From Streptomyces sp. NP-1717 (GTDB lineage: Bacteria > Actinomycetota > Actinomycetes > Streptomycetales > Streptomycetaceae): a stretch of 64,000 nucleotides of DNA. Location: positions 1 through 64,000 of the forward strand of contig NZ_JAAPBF010000003.1 of the NCBI RefSeq assembly GCF_022695985.1, given 5' to 3'. Below the pieces are notes generated by a model. That model was not told where the DNA came from. It worked only from the letters and a program-made list of their open reading frames with translations, and ran no database searches. Shown piece after piece: positions 23,063-31,098 of the stretch (the stretch's first letter is position 1; every line of letters starts with the position of its first letter). A program made the position numbers and the translations under genes.

Positions 23063-25606
23063 TCACGAGACGACCTGGGCGGGTAGTTCGGGGCCGGCCG
23101 GCGCGAGGCCCGGTACGGCCGTGAGGTCGATGACCATGGTGAGTCCGCCGCCGGGGGTGTCCTCGGCGGTGAGGGTGCCGTCCATGGCGTCCACGAAGCC
23201 GCGGGCGACGGCGAGGCCGAGGCCCACGCCCGCGCCGCGGGGGGCGTCCCCGTGGCGCTGGAAGGGCTCGAAGATGCGTTCCTTGGCGTCGTCGGGGACG
23301 CCGGGGCCGCGGTCCACGACGCGTACCTGGACGCGGGCGCCGAGCGAGCTGGCCGAGACGGTGACGCGGGTGCCCTCGGGGCTGTACTTGACGGCGTTCT
23401 CGACGATGTTGGCCACGGCGCGCTCCAGCAGGCCGGGGTCGACGGCGACCATCGGCAGCGACTCCGGGACGTCCAGGTCCACGCTGTCCTCGGGGACTCC
23501 GCCGAGCGCCATGGGAACGACCTCGTCGAGGTCGATCTCGCGGATCAGCGGGGTGACGGTGCCGGTCTGGAGCCGCGACATGTCGAGGAGGTTGCCGACG
23601 AGGTGGTCGAGGCGGTCGGCGCCGTTCTCGATGCCTTCGAGGAGTTCGGCGTGGTCCTCCTCGGACCATTCGACGTCGTCGGAGCGGAGCGAGGTGACGG
23701 CGGCCTTGATGGCGGCGAGCGGGGTGCGCAGGTCGTGGCTGACGGCGGCGAGCAGGGCCGTACGTATCCGGTTGCCCTCCGCGAGCCTGCGGGCGCCCTC
23801 GGCCTCGCCGACCAGGCGCTGGCGGTCCAGTACGACGGCGGCCTGGGCGGCGAAGGCGGAGAGCACCCGGCGGTCCTCGGCGGGCAGTACCCGGCCGGAG
23901 AGCGCGAGCGCCATGTGGTCGCCGACGGGCATGTCGACGTCCGCCTCCTCGGGGCGGTCGACGGGCCGGGGGCCGACGCTGCCCGCGCGGGTCCACGGGT
24001 CGACGCCGCCGGCGCGTTCCAGCAGCGCCACGGACTCCATGGAGAACGTCTCGCGCACGCGCTCCAGCAGCGCGTCCAGGGTGGTCTCGCCGCGCAGCAC
24101 GCTGCCGGCCAGGAAGGAGAGGATCTCGGACTCGGCGCGGAGTCTGGCGGCCTGGTGGGTACGGCGGGCCGCGAGGTCGACCACGGACGCCACGGCGACG
24201 GCGACCGCGAAGAAGATCACGATGGCGACGAGGTTCCGGGGGTCCTGGATGGTGAGGTTGTGGGTCGGTGGCGTGAAGTAGAAGTTCAGCAGGATCGAGC
24301 CGACTGCGGCCGATGCCAGGGCCGGCCGCAGTCCGCCGAGCAGTGCGGCGAGGACGGTCAGGAAGAGGAAGAGCAGGACGTCGTTGGCCAGGCCGAGGGT
24401 GTCGTGCAGCGCGGTGAGGAGCAGCGTCAGCAGGACGGGGGCGACGACGCCGGCCAGCCAGCCGGAGACGATCCGGGAGCGGCCGAGGCGGGCGCCGTGC
24501 GCGACGGGCAGGCCGCGGCCCTTGGCGACCTCCTCGTGGGTGACGATGTGGACGTCCAGGTCGGGTCCGGACTCGCGGGCGACGGTGGCGCCGACGCCGG
24601 GCCCGAACATGTACTGCCAGGCCTTGCGGCGGCTGGAGCCGAGGACGATCTGGGTGGCGTTGACGCCGCGGGCGAATTCCAGCAGTGCCGAGGGCACGTC
24701 GTCCCCGATGACGTGGTGGAAGGTGCCGCCGAGGTCCTCGACCAGGGTGCGCTGGACGGTCAGTTCCTTGGGCGACGCGGAGGTGAGGCCGTCGCTGCGG
24801 GCGATGTACACGGCGAGGATCTCGCTGCCGGAGCCCTTGGCGGCCATGCGGGCGGCGCGGCGGATGAGGGTACGGCCCTCGGGTCCGCCGGTGAGGCCCA
24901 CGGCGATGCGCTCGCGGGCCTGCCAGGTGGTGCGGATGTTGTGCTCGCCGCGGTACTGCTGGAGGTACTCGTCGACGCGGTCGGCGGTCCACAGGAGGGC
25001 GAGCTCGCGCAGGGCGGTGAGGTTGCCGGGGCGGAAGTAGTGCGAGAGGGCGGCGTTGACCTTGTCGGGCTGGTAGATGTTGCCGTGCGCCATACGGCGC
25101 CGCAGCGCCTGGGGCGACATGTCGACAAGCTCGATCTGGTCGGCCCGTCTGACCATCTCGTCGGGGACGGTCTCGCGCTGCCGTACGCCCGTTATCGACT
25201 CGACGACATCGCCGAGTGACTCCAGGTGCTGGATGTTGACGGTCGAGACGACGTCGATGCCGGCCTGGAGCAGTTCCTCGACGTCCTGCCAGCGCTTGGA
25301 GTTGCGGGAGCCGGGGACGTTGGTGTGGGCCAGCTCGTCCACCAGGGCGACGGTGGGGCGGCGCTCGATGACCGCGTCGACGTCCATCTCGGTGAAGACG
25401 GTGCCCCGGTGCGGCAGCTCCGTGCGGTGGATCTGTTCGAGGCCCTGGAGCATGACCTCGGTGCGTGGCCGGTTGTGGTGCTCGACGAACGCCACGACGC
25501 AGTCGGTGCCGCGCTCGACGCGCCGGTGCGCCTCGGAGAGCATCGCGTACGTCTTGCCGACGCCCGGTGCCGCGCCCAGATAGATCCTCAGCTTGCCGCG
25601 TCCCAT
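23063..25606 (-). CDS. kdpD: KdpD, potassium/osmotic sensor histidine kinase
   Basis: The 847-residue kinase has the full KdpD layout. An N-terminal KdpD domain has Walker A GAAPGVGKT (about 11-19) and the DELAHTN motif. A UspA-like domain starts near 245, four close membrane helices (DUF4118) lie around 395-490, then a GAF-like region, a phospho-acceptor His in AVSHDLRTPLAAIK and a HATPase_c domain (NIVENAVKYSPEG, DRGPGVP, GVGLGLAV). It phosphorylates KdpE in response to low potassium or osmotic stress. In other bacteria the UspA-like part binds c-di-AMP, of interest given the riboswitch at 50.8 kb. Confidence 0.93.
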   Translation of the reverse strand: MGRGKLRIYLGAAPGVGKTYAMLSEAHRRVERGTDCVVAFVEHHNRPRTEVMLQGLEQIHRTELPHRGTVFTEMDVDAVIERRPTVALVDELAHTNVPGSRNSKRWQDVEELLQAGIDVVSTVNIQHLESLGDVVESITGVRQRETVPDEMVRRADQIELVDMSPQALRRRMAHGNIYQPDKVNAALSHYFRPGNLTALRELALLWTADRVDEYLQQYRGEHNIRTTWQARERIAVGLTGGPEGRTLIRRAARMAAKGSGSEILAVYIARSDGLTSASPKELTVQRTLVEDLGGTFHHVIGDDVPSALLEFARGVNATQIVLGSSRRKAWQYMFGPGVGATVARESGPDLDVHIVTHEEVAKGRGLPVAHGARLGRSRIVSGWLAGVVAPVLLTLLLTALHDTLGLANDVLLFLFLTVLAALLGGLRPALASAAVGSILLNFYFTPPTHNLTIQDPRNLVAIVIFFAVAVAVASVVDLAARRTHQAARLRAESEILSFLAGSVLRGETTLDALLERVRETFSMESVALLERAGGVDPWTRAGSVGPRPVDRPEEADVDMPVGDHMALALSGRVLPAEDRRVLSAFAAQAAVVLDRQRLVGEAEGARRLAEGNRIRTALLAAVSHDLRTPLAAIKAAVTSLRSDDVEWSEEDHAELLEGIENGADRLDHLVGNLLDMSRLQTGTVTPLIREIDLDEVVPMALGGVPEDSVDLDVPESLPMVAVDPGLLERAVANIVENAVKYSPEGTRVTVSASSLGARVQVRVVDRGPGVPDDAKERIFEPFQRHGDAPRGAGVGLGLAVARGFVDAMDGTLTAEDTPGGGLTMVIDLTAVPGLAPAGPELPAQVVS

Positions 25607-25760
25607 GGCCCCATTGTCTTCCCGCCGGGCCGCCGCGTCCCGTCACGGCCTCGCGCCCGAAGCTACCGCCCAGGATGACCCCGAAACGGACATCCGGCGG
25701 GGTGGGGGGTCCGTCTTGACATGATTCTGATGGTGCCCGGTGTCAGGGCCTGTCCTCGAA

Positions 25761-25903
25761 GTAGCGGCGTCCGCCCGCAGGGCGGGGCCCGCGGCGGCTG
25801 GTGCGGTGCATCGCAAGGCGGAGGGCCGGACTCGTACCGGGCGTACTCGGCCGGGTCCGACAACGCGGCGAGGTGCCGTGCCGGGCGTCGCGGGCCAGGC
25901 GGG
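25761..25903 (+). repeat. Long intergenic repeat, copy A
   Basis: This segment matches 46537-46678 along its whole length with small changes. Shared landmarks in order are GCGTCCGCCCGCAGGGCGGGGCC, GGTGCGGTGCATCGCAAGGC, GTACCGGGCGTAC, GCCGGGTCCGACAA, GTGCCGTGCCG and GCCAGGCGGGA. It lies in the 482-bp gap between kdpD and the ABC ATPase gene; no coding frame is evident. Both copies have the same orientation. Confidence 0.75.
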
Positions 25904-25965
25904 ACTTCGAGGACACCCCCCAGGGGGTGTCTTGTCGATCAGGCCGGATCAGGGAGCGGGGTCTG

Positions 25966-26090
25966 GTGCGTGCGATCGCAAGGCGGAGGAGGGAGGCATG
26001 GCGGGAGCCGTGCCTCCCTCCTGCGCTGTCAACGCGGCGAACGTGCGTGCCAGACCCCGCGAGCCCGGCAAGATCGGCAAGACACCCCCT
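25966..26090 (+). repeat. Diverged third copy of the long repeat, with central hairpin
   Basis: The ends resemble copy A (GGTGCGTGCGATCGCAAGGCGGA at the left, GTCAACGCGGCGAACGTGCGTGCC at the right). The middle is replaced by a perfect 12-bp hairpin, AGGAGGGAGGCA (25987-25998) with TGCCTCCCTCCT (26011-26022). It ends next to the stop of the ABC ATPase gene and may terminate its transcript. Confidence 0.5.
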
Positions 26091-26829
26091 AAGGGCCGGG
26101 CGTCGGCTCGTGCTCCAGCAGGTGGCCGTCGGCGAGTTCGAGCACCCGGTCGGCGAGGCCGAGGAGCTGCGCGTCGTGGGTGGCCACCAGCACGGTGACA
26201 CCCTCGCTGCGCACGACCGCGCGCAGCAGTTCCATTACGGCGAGACCGGTCTCCGCGTCGAGCTGCCCGGTGGGTTCGTCGGCGATCAGCAGGGCGGGCC
26301 GGTTCGCGAGGGCGCGGGCGATGGCGACGCGCTGCTGCTGTCCGCCGGAGAGTTCGCCGGGCCGCTGCGCCGCGTGGTCGCCGAGGCCGACGAGGGCGAG
26401 CAGCAGGGCCACGCGCTCCTCGCGCTCACGCGGGTCGGCCCGGCGCAGCCGCAGGGGCACGCCGACGTTCTCGGCGGCGGTGAGGATGGGGATCAGTCCG
26501 AAGGACTGGAAGATGAAGCCGATGCGGTCGCGGCGCATTTCGAGCAGTCCGCTCTCGCCGAGCGTGGCGAGGTCCGTGCCGTCGACGGTGATCTGCCCGT
26601 CGTCCGGGGTGTCGAGTCCGCCGACGAGGTTGAGCAGGGTCGTCTTGCCCGATCCGGAGCGGCCCTTGAGCGCGATCAGCTCGCCGCGCGGCACGGTGAA
26701 CGACACTCCGCGCAGCGCGTGGACGGCGGCGGCGCCGGTGCCGTACGAGCGGTGCAGGCCGCTCACCCGCACCATGGGGCCCGCCGTCTCGTCCACGACG
26801 GCCGTGCCGGTGCTGCTGGTCCTGGTCAT
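26089..26829 (-). CDS. ABC transporter ATP-binding protein (MacB/LolD type)
   Basis: The 246-residue ATPase has Walker A GRSGSGKTT, the Q-loop IFQSFGLIPILTA, signature LSGGQQQR, Walker B ALLIADEPT and the switch His in VATHDAQ. Spacing and the phrase VGGLD fit the MacB/LolD/FtsE-like group, which pairs with FtsX/MacB-type permeases in efflux or lipoprotein release. No permease gene adjoins it here: one side is repeats and the other a strong hairpin. It is an orphan ATPase that must act with a membrane partner from elsewhere, or a remnant of a larger operon. Confidence 0.88.
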   Translation of the reverse strand: MTRTSSTGTAVVDETAGPMVRVSGLHRSYGTGAAAVHALRGVSFTVPRGELIALKGRSGSGKTTLLNLVGGLDTPDDGQITVDGTDLATLGESGLLEMRRDRIGFIFQSFGLIPILTAAENVGVPLRLRRADPREREERVALLLALVGLGDHAAQRPGELSGGQQQRVAIARALANRPALLIADEPTGQLDAETGLAVMELLRAVVRSEGVTVLVATHDAQLLGLADRVLELADGHLLEHEPTPGP

Positions 26830-26906
26830 GAGTCATCCCCCGTGCGGTGCCGGATCCCGGGCGTCAGTATGTGCGGGGCGTGTGTGGCCGGGCAATGGTG
26901 GTGCTC

Positions 26907-26961
26907 ACACACGCGGGTGGGCCGCGCCCCCGTGCCGGGGACGCGGCCCACCCGCGTGTGT
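26907..26961. terminator. 20-bp perfect hairpin after the DUF3710 gene
   Basis: Bases 26907-26926 pair without mismatch with 26942-26961 (arms read ACACACGCGGGTGGGCCGCG and its complement) around a 15-base loop that can itself pair (CCCC/GGGG). It starts about 44 bases past the stop of the minus-strand DUF3710 gene and precedes the ABC ATPase start. It is a very stable terminator separating the two. Confidence 0.75.
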
Positions 26962-27004
26962 CGAGCGTGTCCGGGCGTCCCCGTCGGGGCCCGGGACTCT
27001 CGGG

Positions 27005-27778
27005 TCAGCGGACCTCGGTGATCTCGGGGCCGCGCTGGAGCTGCCCCATGCCGCCGGCGAAGCGTGAACCTTCCTGCTCCTCGGCCTGCTGCACGCCCTC
27101 GGCGACCATCTGCGCGTCGTCCGGCAGCTTCAGGACGATCGGGTCGCGGGGGGCCATCGGGCCCTCGCCGCGCACGACGACCGTGTCCTTGAAGATCTGC
27201 TCCAGCAGTCCGGCGGCCTCGGGCTGCACCGCGCCCTGTCCGGAGATCACTCCGCGCAGGAACCAGCGCGGGCCGTCGACCCCGATGAAGCGCACGAGCT
27301 GTACGCCACCGGTGCCGTCCGGGAGCTGTACCGGCACCTGGGCCCGGAGCTCCCAGCCGAGCGGGCCCTCGACCTCGTCGATGATGCCGCCCTGCTGCGT
27401 GATGCCCGAGGCGATCTCCTCGCGCACCTCGCTCCAGATGCCCTCCTTCTTGGGAGCGGCGAAGGCCTGGAGCTGTACGGCGCTGTCGCGTACGACGACG
27501 GTCGCCGCGACGATCGCGTCGCCCGCGACCTCTACACGAAGCTCCATTCCGTCGACCCCGGGGACGTAGATGCCGCCCAGGTCGACCCGGCCCTCGTCGG
27601 GCTTGGAGACCTCGGAGATGTCCCACGGCCCGTCGGGCCGGGGGGCCGGGGGAAGATTCACCCGGCGGGGCTGCTCGGCCCCGTCCTCCGTGTCATCGGC
27701 GTCGATGTCGTCGACGACCTGCTCGGCCTCGCCCGCCGTGTCTTCGGCGGCACCGCTCTTCTTGCGACGTCCGAACAC
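27005..27778 (-). CDS. DUF3710 protein
   Basis: The 257-residue product begins at GTG 27778 (FGRRKKSG) with AAGGA in the end of dut just upstream; the gap to the dut stop is one base. A basic tip and an acidic low-complexity stretch (DDIDADDTED) precede a conserved domain (GPWDISEV, RVDLGGIYVPGVDGMELRVE, IVLKLPDDAQMV). It belongs to the actinobacterial DUF3710 family, function unknown. Constant linkage to dut suggests a nucleotide or DNA-related role, but that is association only. A strong hairpin follows. Confidence 0.85.
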   Translation of the reverse strand: MFGRRKKSGAAEDTAGEAEQVVDDIDADDTEDGAEQPRRVNLPPAPRPDGPWDISEVSKPDEGRVDLGGIYVPGVDGMELRVEVAGDAIVAATVVVRDSAVQLQAFAAPKKEGIWSEVREEIASGITQQGGIIDEVEGPLGWELRAQVPVQLPDGTGGVQLVRFIGVDGPRWFLRGVISGQGAVQPEAAGLLEQIFKDTVVVRGEGPMAPRDPIVLKLPDDAQMVAEGVQQAEEQEGSRFAGGMGQLQRGPEITEVR

Positions 27779-27779
27779 G

Positions 27780-28304
27780 TCACTGTCCTTCCCGGTCGGA
27801 TACGACCGATGCGTATCGATTCCCGCCCTGTGAAGCGCCCACCGCGGCATGACCTCCGGTGGATCCGAAGCCCCCCTCGGCCCTTGCCGAGCCGGGAAGC
27901 TCCGCCACCTCGTGGAAGCGCACCTTCTCGACCTGCTGGACGACCAGTTGGGCAATCCGGTCGAACCGCTCGAACCGCACCGTCTCGCGCGGATCGAGAT
28001 TGACCACGATCACCTTGATCTCCCCACGGTACCCGGCATCGACCGTCCCCGGGGCATTCACCAGGGCCACCCCACAACGGGCGGCCAGCCCGGATCGCGG
28101 GTGCACGAAGGCGGCGTACCCGTCGGGCAGCGCGAGGGAAACCCCGGTGGGCAGTACGGCGCGTTCGCCCGGAGCGAGATCGGCGGCCTCGGTGGTCACC
28201 ACATCGACGCCGGCGTCGCCCGGGTGCGCGTACGAGGGGAGCGGCACCTCGGGGTCGGTCCGGCGGATCAGCACGTCGACGGGGGTGCGGGGGGCAGGAC
28301 TCAT
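27780..28304 (-). CDS. dut: Deoxyuridine 5'-triphosphate nucleotidohydrolase (dUTPase)
   Basis: The 174-residue enzyme hydrolyses dUTP to dUMP and pyrophosphate, keeping uracil out of DNA. The trimeric dUTPase motifs are present in order: AGVDV, PRSGLA, NAPGTVDAGYRGE, FDRIAQLVV and the C-terminal FGSTGGH that closes over the site. A tail of about 20 residues (AVGASQGGNRYASV...) extends past the last motif, as in other actinobacteria. The ATG overlaps the thioesterase stop (ATGA) and the gene precedes DUF3710, so the three are one coupled operon. Confidence 0.95.
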   Translation of the reverse strand: MSPAPRTPVDVLIRRTDPEVPLPSYAHPGDAGVDVVTTEAADLAPGERAVLPTGVSLALPDGYAAFVHPRSGLAARCGVALVNAPGTVDAGYRGEIKVIVVNLDPRETVRFERFDRIAQLVVQQVEKVRFHEVAELPGSARAEGGFGSTGGHAAVGASQGGNRYASVVSDREGQ

Positions 28305-28921
28305 GGGTTCACCTCGAAGGCGCGGGCGCGCCTGACCTGGTCGGGATCGGCCATGGCCACCTGGATCTCCTCCTGGCGGCCGTTGTCGATGAAGTGGTCG
28401 ACCTTGACCTCGACGAAGAGGGCGTCGGCGCGCAGCGCGACGGGTCCCTCGGGGCCGCCGAGCCGGCCGGTCGCCGAGCAGAAGATCTTGCGGCCGCTGA
28501 CGGCGGTGGCCTCGGCGGCCAGGAACAGCACGGAGCCCACGGGTACGGGGCGGACGAAGTCCGTCTCCAGCTTCCCGGTCACGGCGACCACGCGCAGCAG
28601 CCAGCTGAGCGCGCCGAGCGACTCGTCGAGGGCGGTGGCGAGCACGCCGCCGTGCGCGAGGCCGGGGGCGCCCTGGTGGGCGGGCCGTACGGTGAACTCG
28701 GCCGTGATCGAGACGCCCTCGCCGGCCCTGGCCTGGAGGTGCAGGCCGTGGGGCTGTTCGTCGCCGCAGCCGAAGCAGTGCGCGTAGTGCGAGCCGAGCG
28801 GTTCGCCGGGGGCGGGGGCGTCGGGGTGCCTCACCGGCGCCATGGCGCCGGCCGGCGGCGTCAGAGCCGGGGACCGGGCGGCGGAACGGGGTCGCTTACC
28901 CCCGGAGGGCACAGTACTCAC
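28301..28921 (-). CDS. Hotdog-fold thioesterase, PaaI-like
   Basis: The 206-residue product starts at GTG 28921 and has a Pro-rich leader, then a single hotdog domain: HYAHCFGCGDEQPHGLHL, GAPGLAHGGVLATALDESLG and DFVRPVPVG. The HGGxxxTxxDE stretch is the acyl-CoA thioesterase signature, with the CFGCG motif often found in actinobacterial members. It should hydrolyse acyl-CoA thioesters; chain preference is unknown. It heads the operon with dut and DUF3710 and is divergent from the DUF3093 gene, with 58 bp between starts for both promoters. Confidence 0.85.
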   Translation of the reverse strand: MSTVPSGGKRPRSAARSPALTPPAGAMAPVRHPDAPAPGEPLGSHYAHCFGCGDEQPHGLHLQARAGEGVSITAEFTVRPAHQGAPGLAHGGVLATALDESLGALSWLLRVVAVTGKLETDFVRPVPVGSVLFLAAEATAVSGRKIFCSATGRLGGPEGPVALRADALFVEVKVDHFIDNGRQEEIQVAMADPDQVRRARAFEVNP

Positions 28922-28979
28922 AGGCGCAGACCTTACCCGCGCGGCTACCCGCCGGTCGCACCGTGCCAAGCTTGGCGCC

Positions 28980-29480
28980 ATGGAGCATTCAGCGGCGCCT
29001 TACGACGAACGTCTCACCGCACCCGGTTCCTGGTGGGTGATCACCGCTCTCGTCGCACTCTCGGGGGGTCTCATCCTGCTGCCGCTGGGCACGGTGCCGA
29101 TGCTGGGGGCGGTGGTCGTGACGGGGCTGCTGGCCGCGGTGGCCGTCAGCTCGTACGGCTCGGCGCGGATCCGGGTGGTGGCCGGCTCGCTGGTCGCGGG
29201 CGACGCCAGGATCCCGGTGACGGCGCTCGGCGACGCCGAGGTGCTGGCGGGCGAGGAGGCGCGCGCCTGGCGCATGCACAAGGGCGATCCCCGCGCCTTC
29301 ATGCTGCTGCGCAGCTACATCCCGACCGCCCTGCGGGTGAGGATCACGGACCCGGCCGACCCGACACCGTACGTCTATGTGTCGACCCGGAACCCGAGGG
29401 CGCTCGCGGCGGCGCTGGACGCGGTGCGGCGCGGCGGGAGCGAGGAGAAGGAAAAGTCCGGCCCGGTCCAGGGCCTGTAG
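28980..29480 (+). CDS. DUF3093 membrane protein
   Basis: The 166-residue protein has two adjacent N-terminal membrane helices (WWVITALVALSGGLILLPLG and MLGAVVVTGLLAAVAV). A beta-rich cytoplasmic part follows (ARIRVVAGSLVAGDARIP, RITDPADPTPYVYVSTRNP) and then a charged tail. This matches DUF3093, an actinobacterial family usually found next to dut. The function is unknown. Its stop codon directly abuts the stop of the minus-strand gene that follows, with no intervening base. Confidence 0.85.
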   Translation: MEHSAAPYDERLTAPGSWWVITALVALSGGLILLPLGTVPMLGAVVVTGLLAAVAVSSYGSARIRVVAGSLVAGDARIPVTALGDAEVLAGEEARAWRMHKGDPRAFMLLRSYIPTALRVRITDPADPTPYVYVSTRNPRALAAALDAVRRGGSEEKEKSGPVQGL

Positions 29481-30398
29481 CTAGCGGCCCAGTTCCTTCG
29501 GGAGTTCGGGAGGCAGCACCTTCGGCTGCTCAAGCGGGGGAAGCGCGGGCAGGGCGTCCCAGGGGACCTGTCGGGTGCGCAGGTCCTTGCGGACGCGCTC
29601 GGCGACCTTGCGGGTGTCACGGCGGTTCATCATCGCGCCGACGGCCGCTCCGATCATGAACGGCACCAGGTTGGGCAGGCTGCGCACCGTGCGCTTCATG
29701 ATCTGCTGGCGCAGTTCGCGCTTCATGCGGCCGGAGAGCGCCGAGTTGATCGTCGCCGGTTTGGTGATGTCGACGCCGCGCTCCTCGGTCCACGAGGTCA
29801 GGTACGCGGTGCTGCGCTCCTTGAGATTGCCGGGCGGACGCAGGCCGTAGACCTCGTGCAGCTCGGCTATGAGTTTCAGTTCGATCGCGGCGACCGCCGT
29901 GATCTCCGCGGCCAGTTCGGTCGGCATCGCGGGCGGTACGGGCATCATCGCGACGGCGCCGATACCGGCGCCCACCGTGGAGCTGCTGTTCGCCGCGCCC
30001 GCGATGAGTTTGTCGGCGAGCTCTTCGGGCCCGAGGCCCGGGAACTGCCCGCGCAGCGTGGCCAGATCACGGACGGGAACGCGCGGGGCGTTGTCGATGA
30101 TCCGGTCGGCGAGATGCGCGAGTCCGGCCCTGGCGCTGGCGCCGCCCTTCTGGATGCCCCGCCTGACCCTGCCCGGGCGCCTGGCCCCGGTCGTGGGCCC
30201 GTGGTGGCCGCCCTGGGCCGCTTCGAGCGAGGCCGGGAGGCCTCGCCCGTCGTCGTCGGATACGCCGGGGTGGGGCAGGAGAGCGGAGTGCTCGGCAGGG
30301 GGCGTGGCGCCTTCTGCCGGGCCCGGGCCGCTCTGGTACGCCTCCGGCGCGCTACTGCGCCGGAAACGCCGTTTCCTGGACGGTGTGTCACCTGCCAC
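29481..30398 (-). CDS. Uncharacterised actinobacterial protein, coupled to DUF4193
   Basis: The 305-residue product starts at GTG 30398 with GAGGAG about ten bases upstream. A disordered, charged N-terminal 90 residues leads into a helical domain (AGLAHLADRIIDN, GLGPEELADKLIAGAANSSS). A Gly/Ala/Met-rich hydrophobic stretch follows (GAGIGAVAMMPVPPAMPTELA), then a second one (NLVPFMIGAAVGAMMNRRDTR) and a Pro-rich end. I do not recognise the family beyond EcsC-like or general membrane-associated proteins. It lies 13 bp after the DUF4193 gene, so it is the second gene of that unit. Confidence 0.7.
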   Translation of the reverse strand: MAGDTPSRKRRFRRSSAPEAYQSGPGPAEGATPPAEHSALLPHPGVSDDDGRGLPASLEAAQGGHHGPTTGARRPGRVRRGIQKGGASARAGLAHLADRIIDNAPRVPVRDLATLRGQFPGLGPEELADKLIAGAANSSSTVGAGIGAVAMMPVPPAMPTELAAEITAVAAIELKLIAELHEVYGLRPPGNLKERSTAYLTSWTEERGVDITKPATINSALSGRMKRELRQQIMKRTVRSLPNLVPFMIGAAVGAMMNRRDTRKVAERVRKDLRTRQVPWDALPALPPLEQPKVLPPELPKELGR

Positions 30399-30411
30399 GG
30401 CCGACCGCTCC

Positions 30412-30708
30412 TCAGTCGCAGTCGCGGCAGATCGGCTGACCGTTCTTCTCCCGGGACAGCTGGCTGCGGTGGTGCACGAGGAAGCAGCTCATGCAGGTGA
30501 ACTCGTCGGCCTGCCTGGGCAGTACACGAACCGACAGCTCCTCGTTGGAGAGGTCGGCCCCGGGCAGCTCAAGTCCCTCGGCCTGCTCGAACTCGTCCAC
30601 GTCGACCGCGGATGTCGACTTGTCGTTCCGGCGGGCCTTCAGTTCCTCAAGGCTGTCGGAATCGACGTCGTCGTCGGTCTTGCGTGGGGTGTCGTAATCC
30701 GTTGCCAT
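30412..30708 (-). CDS. DUF4193 small zinc-ribbon-like protein
   Basis: The 98-residue protein has a strongly acidic N-terminal half and a C-terminal CxxC pair: CMSC near residue 72 and CRDC at the very end (FTCMSCFLVHHRSQL, QPICRDCD). Four cysteines in two pairs indicate a zinc ribbon. This is DUF4193, conserved and often highly expressed in actinobacteria, function unknown; resemblance to RNA polymerase-binding zinc proteins is only superficial. It is the first gene of a two-gene minus-strand unit. The promoter must lie within 30709-31098. Confidence 0.85.
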   Translation of the reverse strand: MATDYDTPRKTDDDVDSDSLEELKARRNDKSTSAVDVDEFEQAEGLELPGADLSNEELSVRVLPRQADEFTCMSCFLVHHRSQLSREKNGQPICRDCD

Positions 30709-31098
30709 GTCGCTTCTCCCCCTCTGGGTGTCATCGGTGTCTCAGCGCACGTAACGCGTGAGAGGCCGGACTTGTGCCCGACCTGAGGCGGAGATTTTGC
30801 CTCACATCAAGGTCTGTTACTCAATCGACACCCAACCGGACTCTTTCCGAGTGATCGGCTTTGGGTGCGAACCGGACCGTACACGGTCCGAATGTCGTAC
30901 TTCACGGGCGCCACCCCGTGTACTTCCCGTGATCCCGACCCCTGGAAACCCGGATTTTCCCGGCTTTCCGTCAGGGGCTTGATCACAGAGAGTGCGAGGC
31001 TTGAATTCGCCTCTGTGATCGATCACACACGACCCAACCGGGAACGGGTCCCGAAAATTCCGCGCAAAGCGAACTCCGCTCCGATCAGGAGCGAAAGT
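30709..31098. other. Gap between cutS and DUF4193 genes
   Basis: This 390-bp gap must hold the DUF4193 promoter and the end of the cutRS transcript. A clear structure is a 10-bp inverted repeat, GATCACAGAG (30981-30990) and CTCTGTGATC (31011-31020), with a nested GCGA/TCGC pairing. It is immediately followed by GATCACA so that TGTGATCGATCACA (31014-31027) is itself a perfect palindrome. The first could be the cutS terminator and the second a protein-binding site. I found no coding frame. Confidence 0.5.

Noticed and set aside
22311..25646. Single long minus-strand frame covering kdpE and an alternate frame of kdpD
   Set aside because: Only the kdpE part (from ATG 23033) has real motifs; upstream it is an Arg/Pro-rich alternate frame of kdpD.
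31014..31027. Crp/Fnr-type site reading of TGTGATCGATCACA
   Set aside because: The half-sites are four bases apart, not the six needed for TGTGA-N6-TCACA, so a Crp site is not supported.
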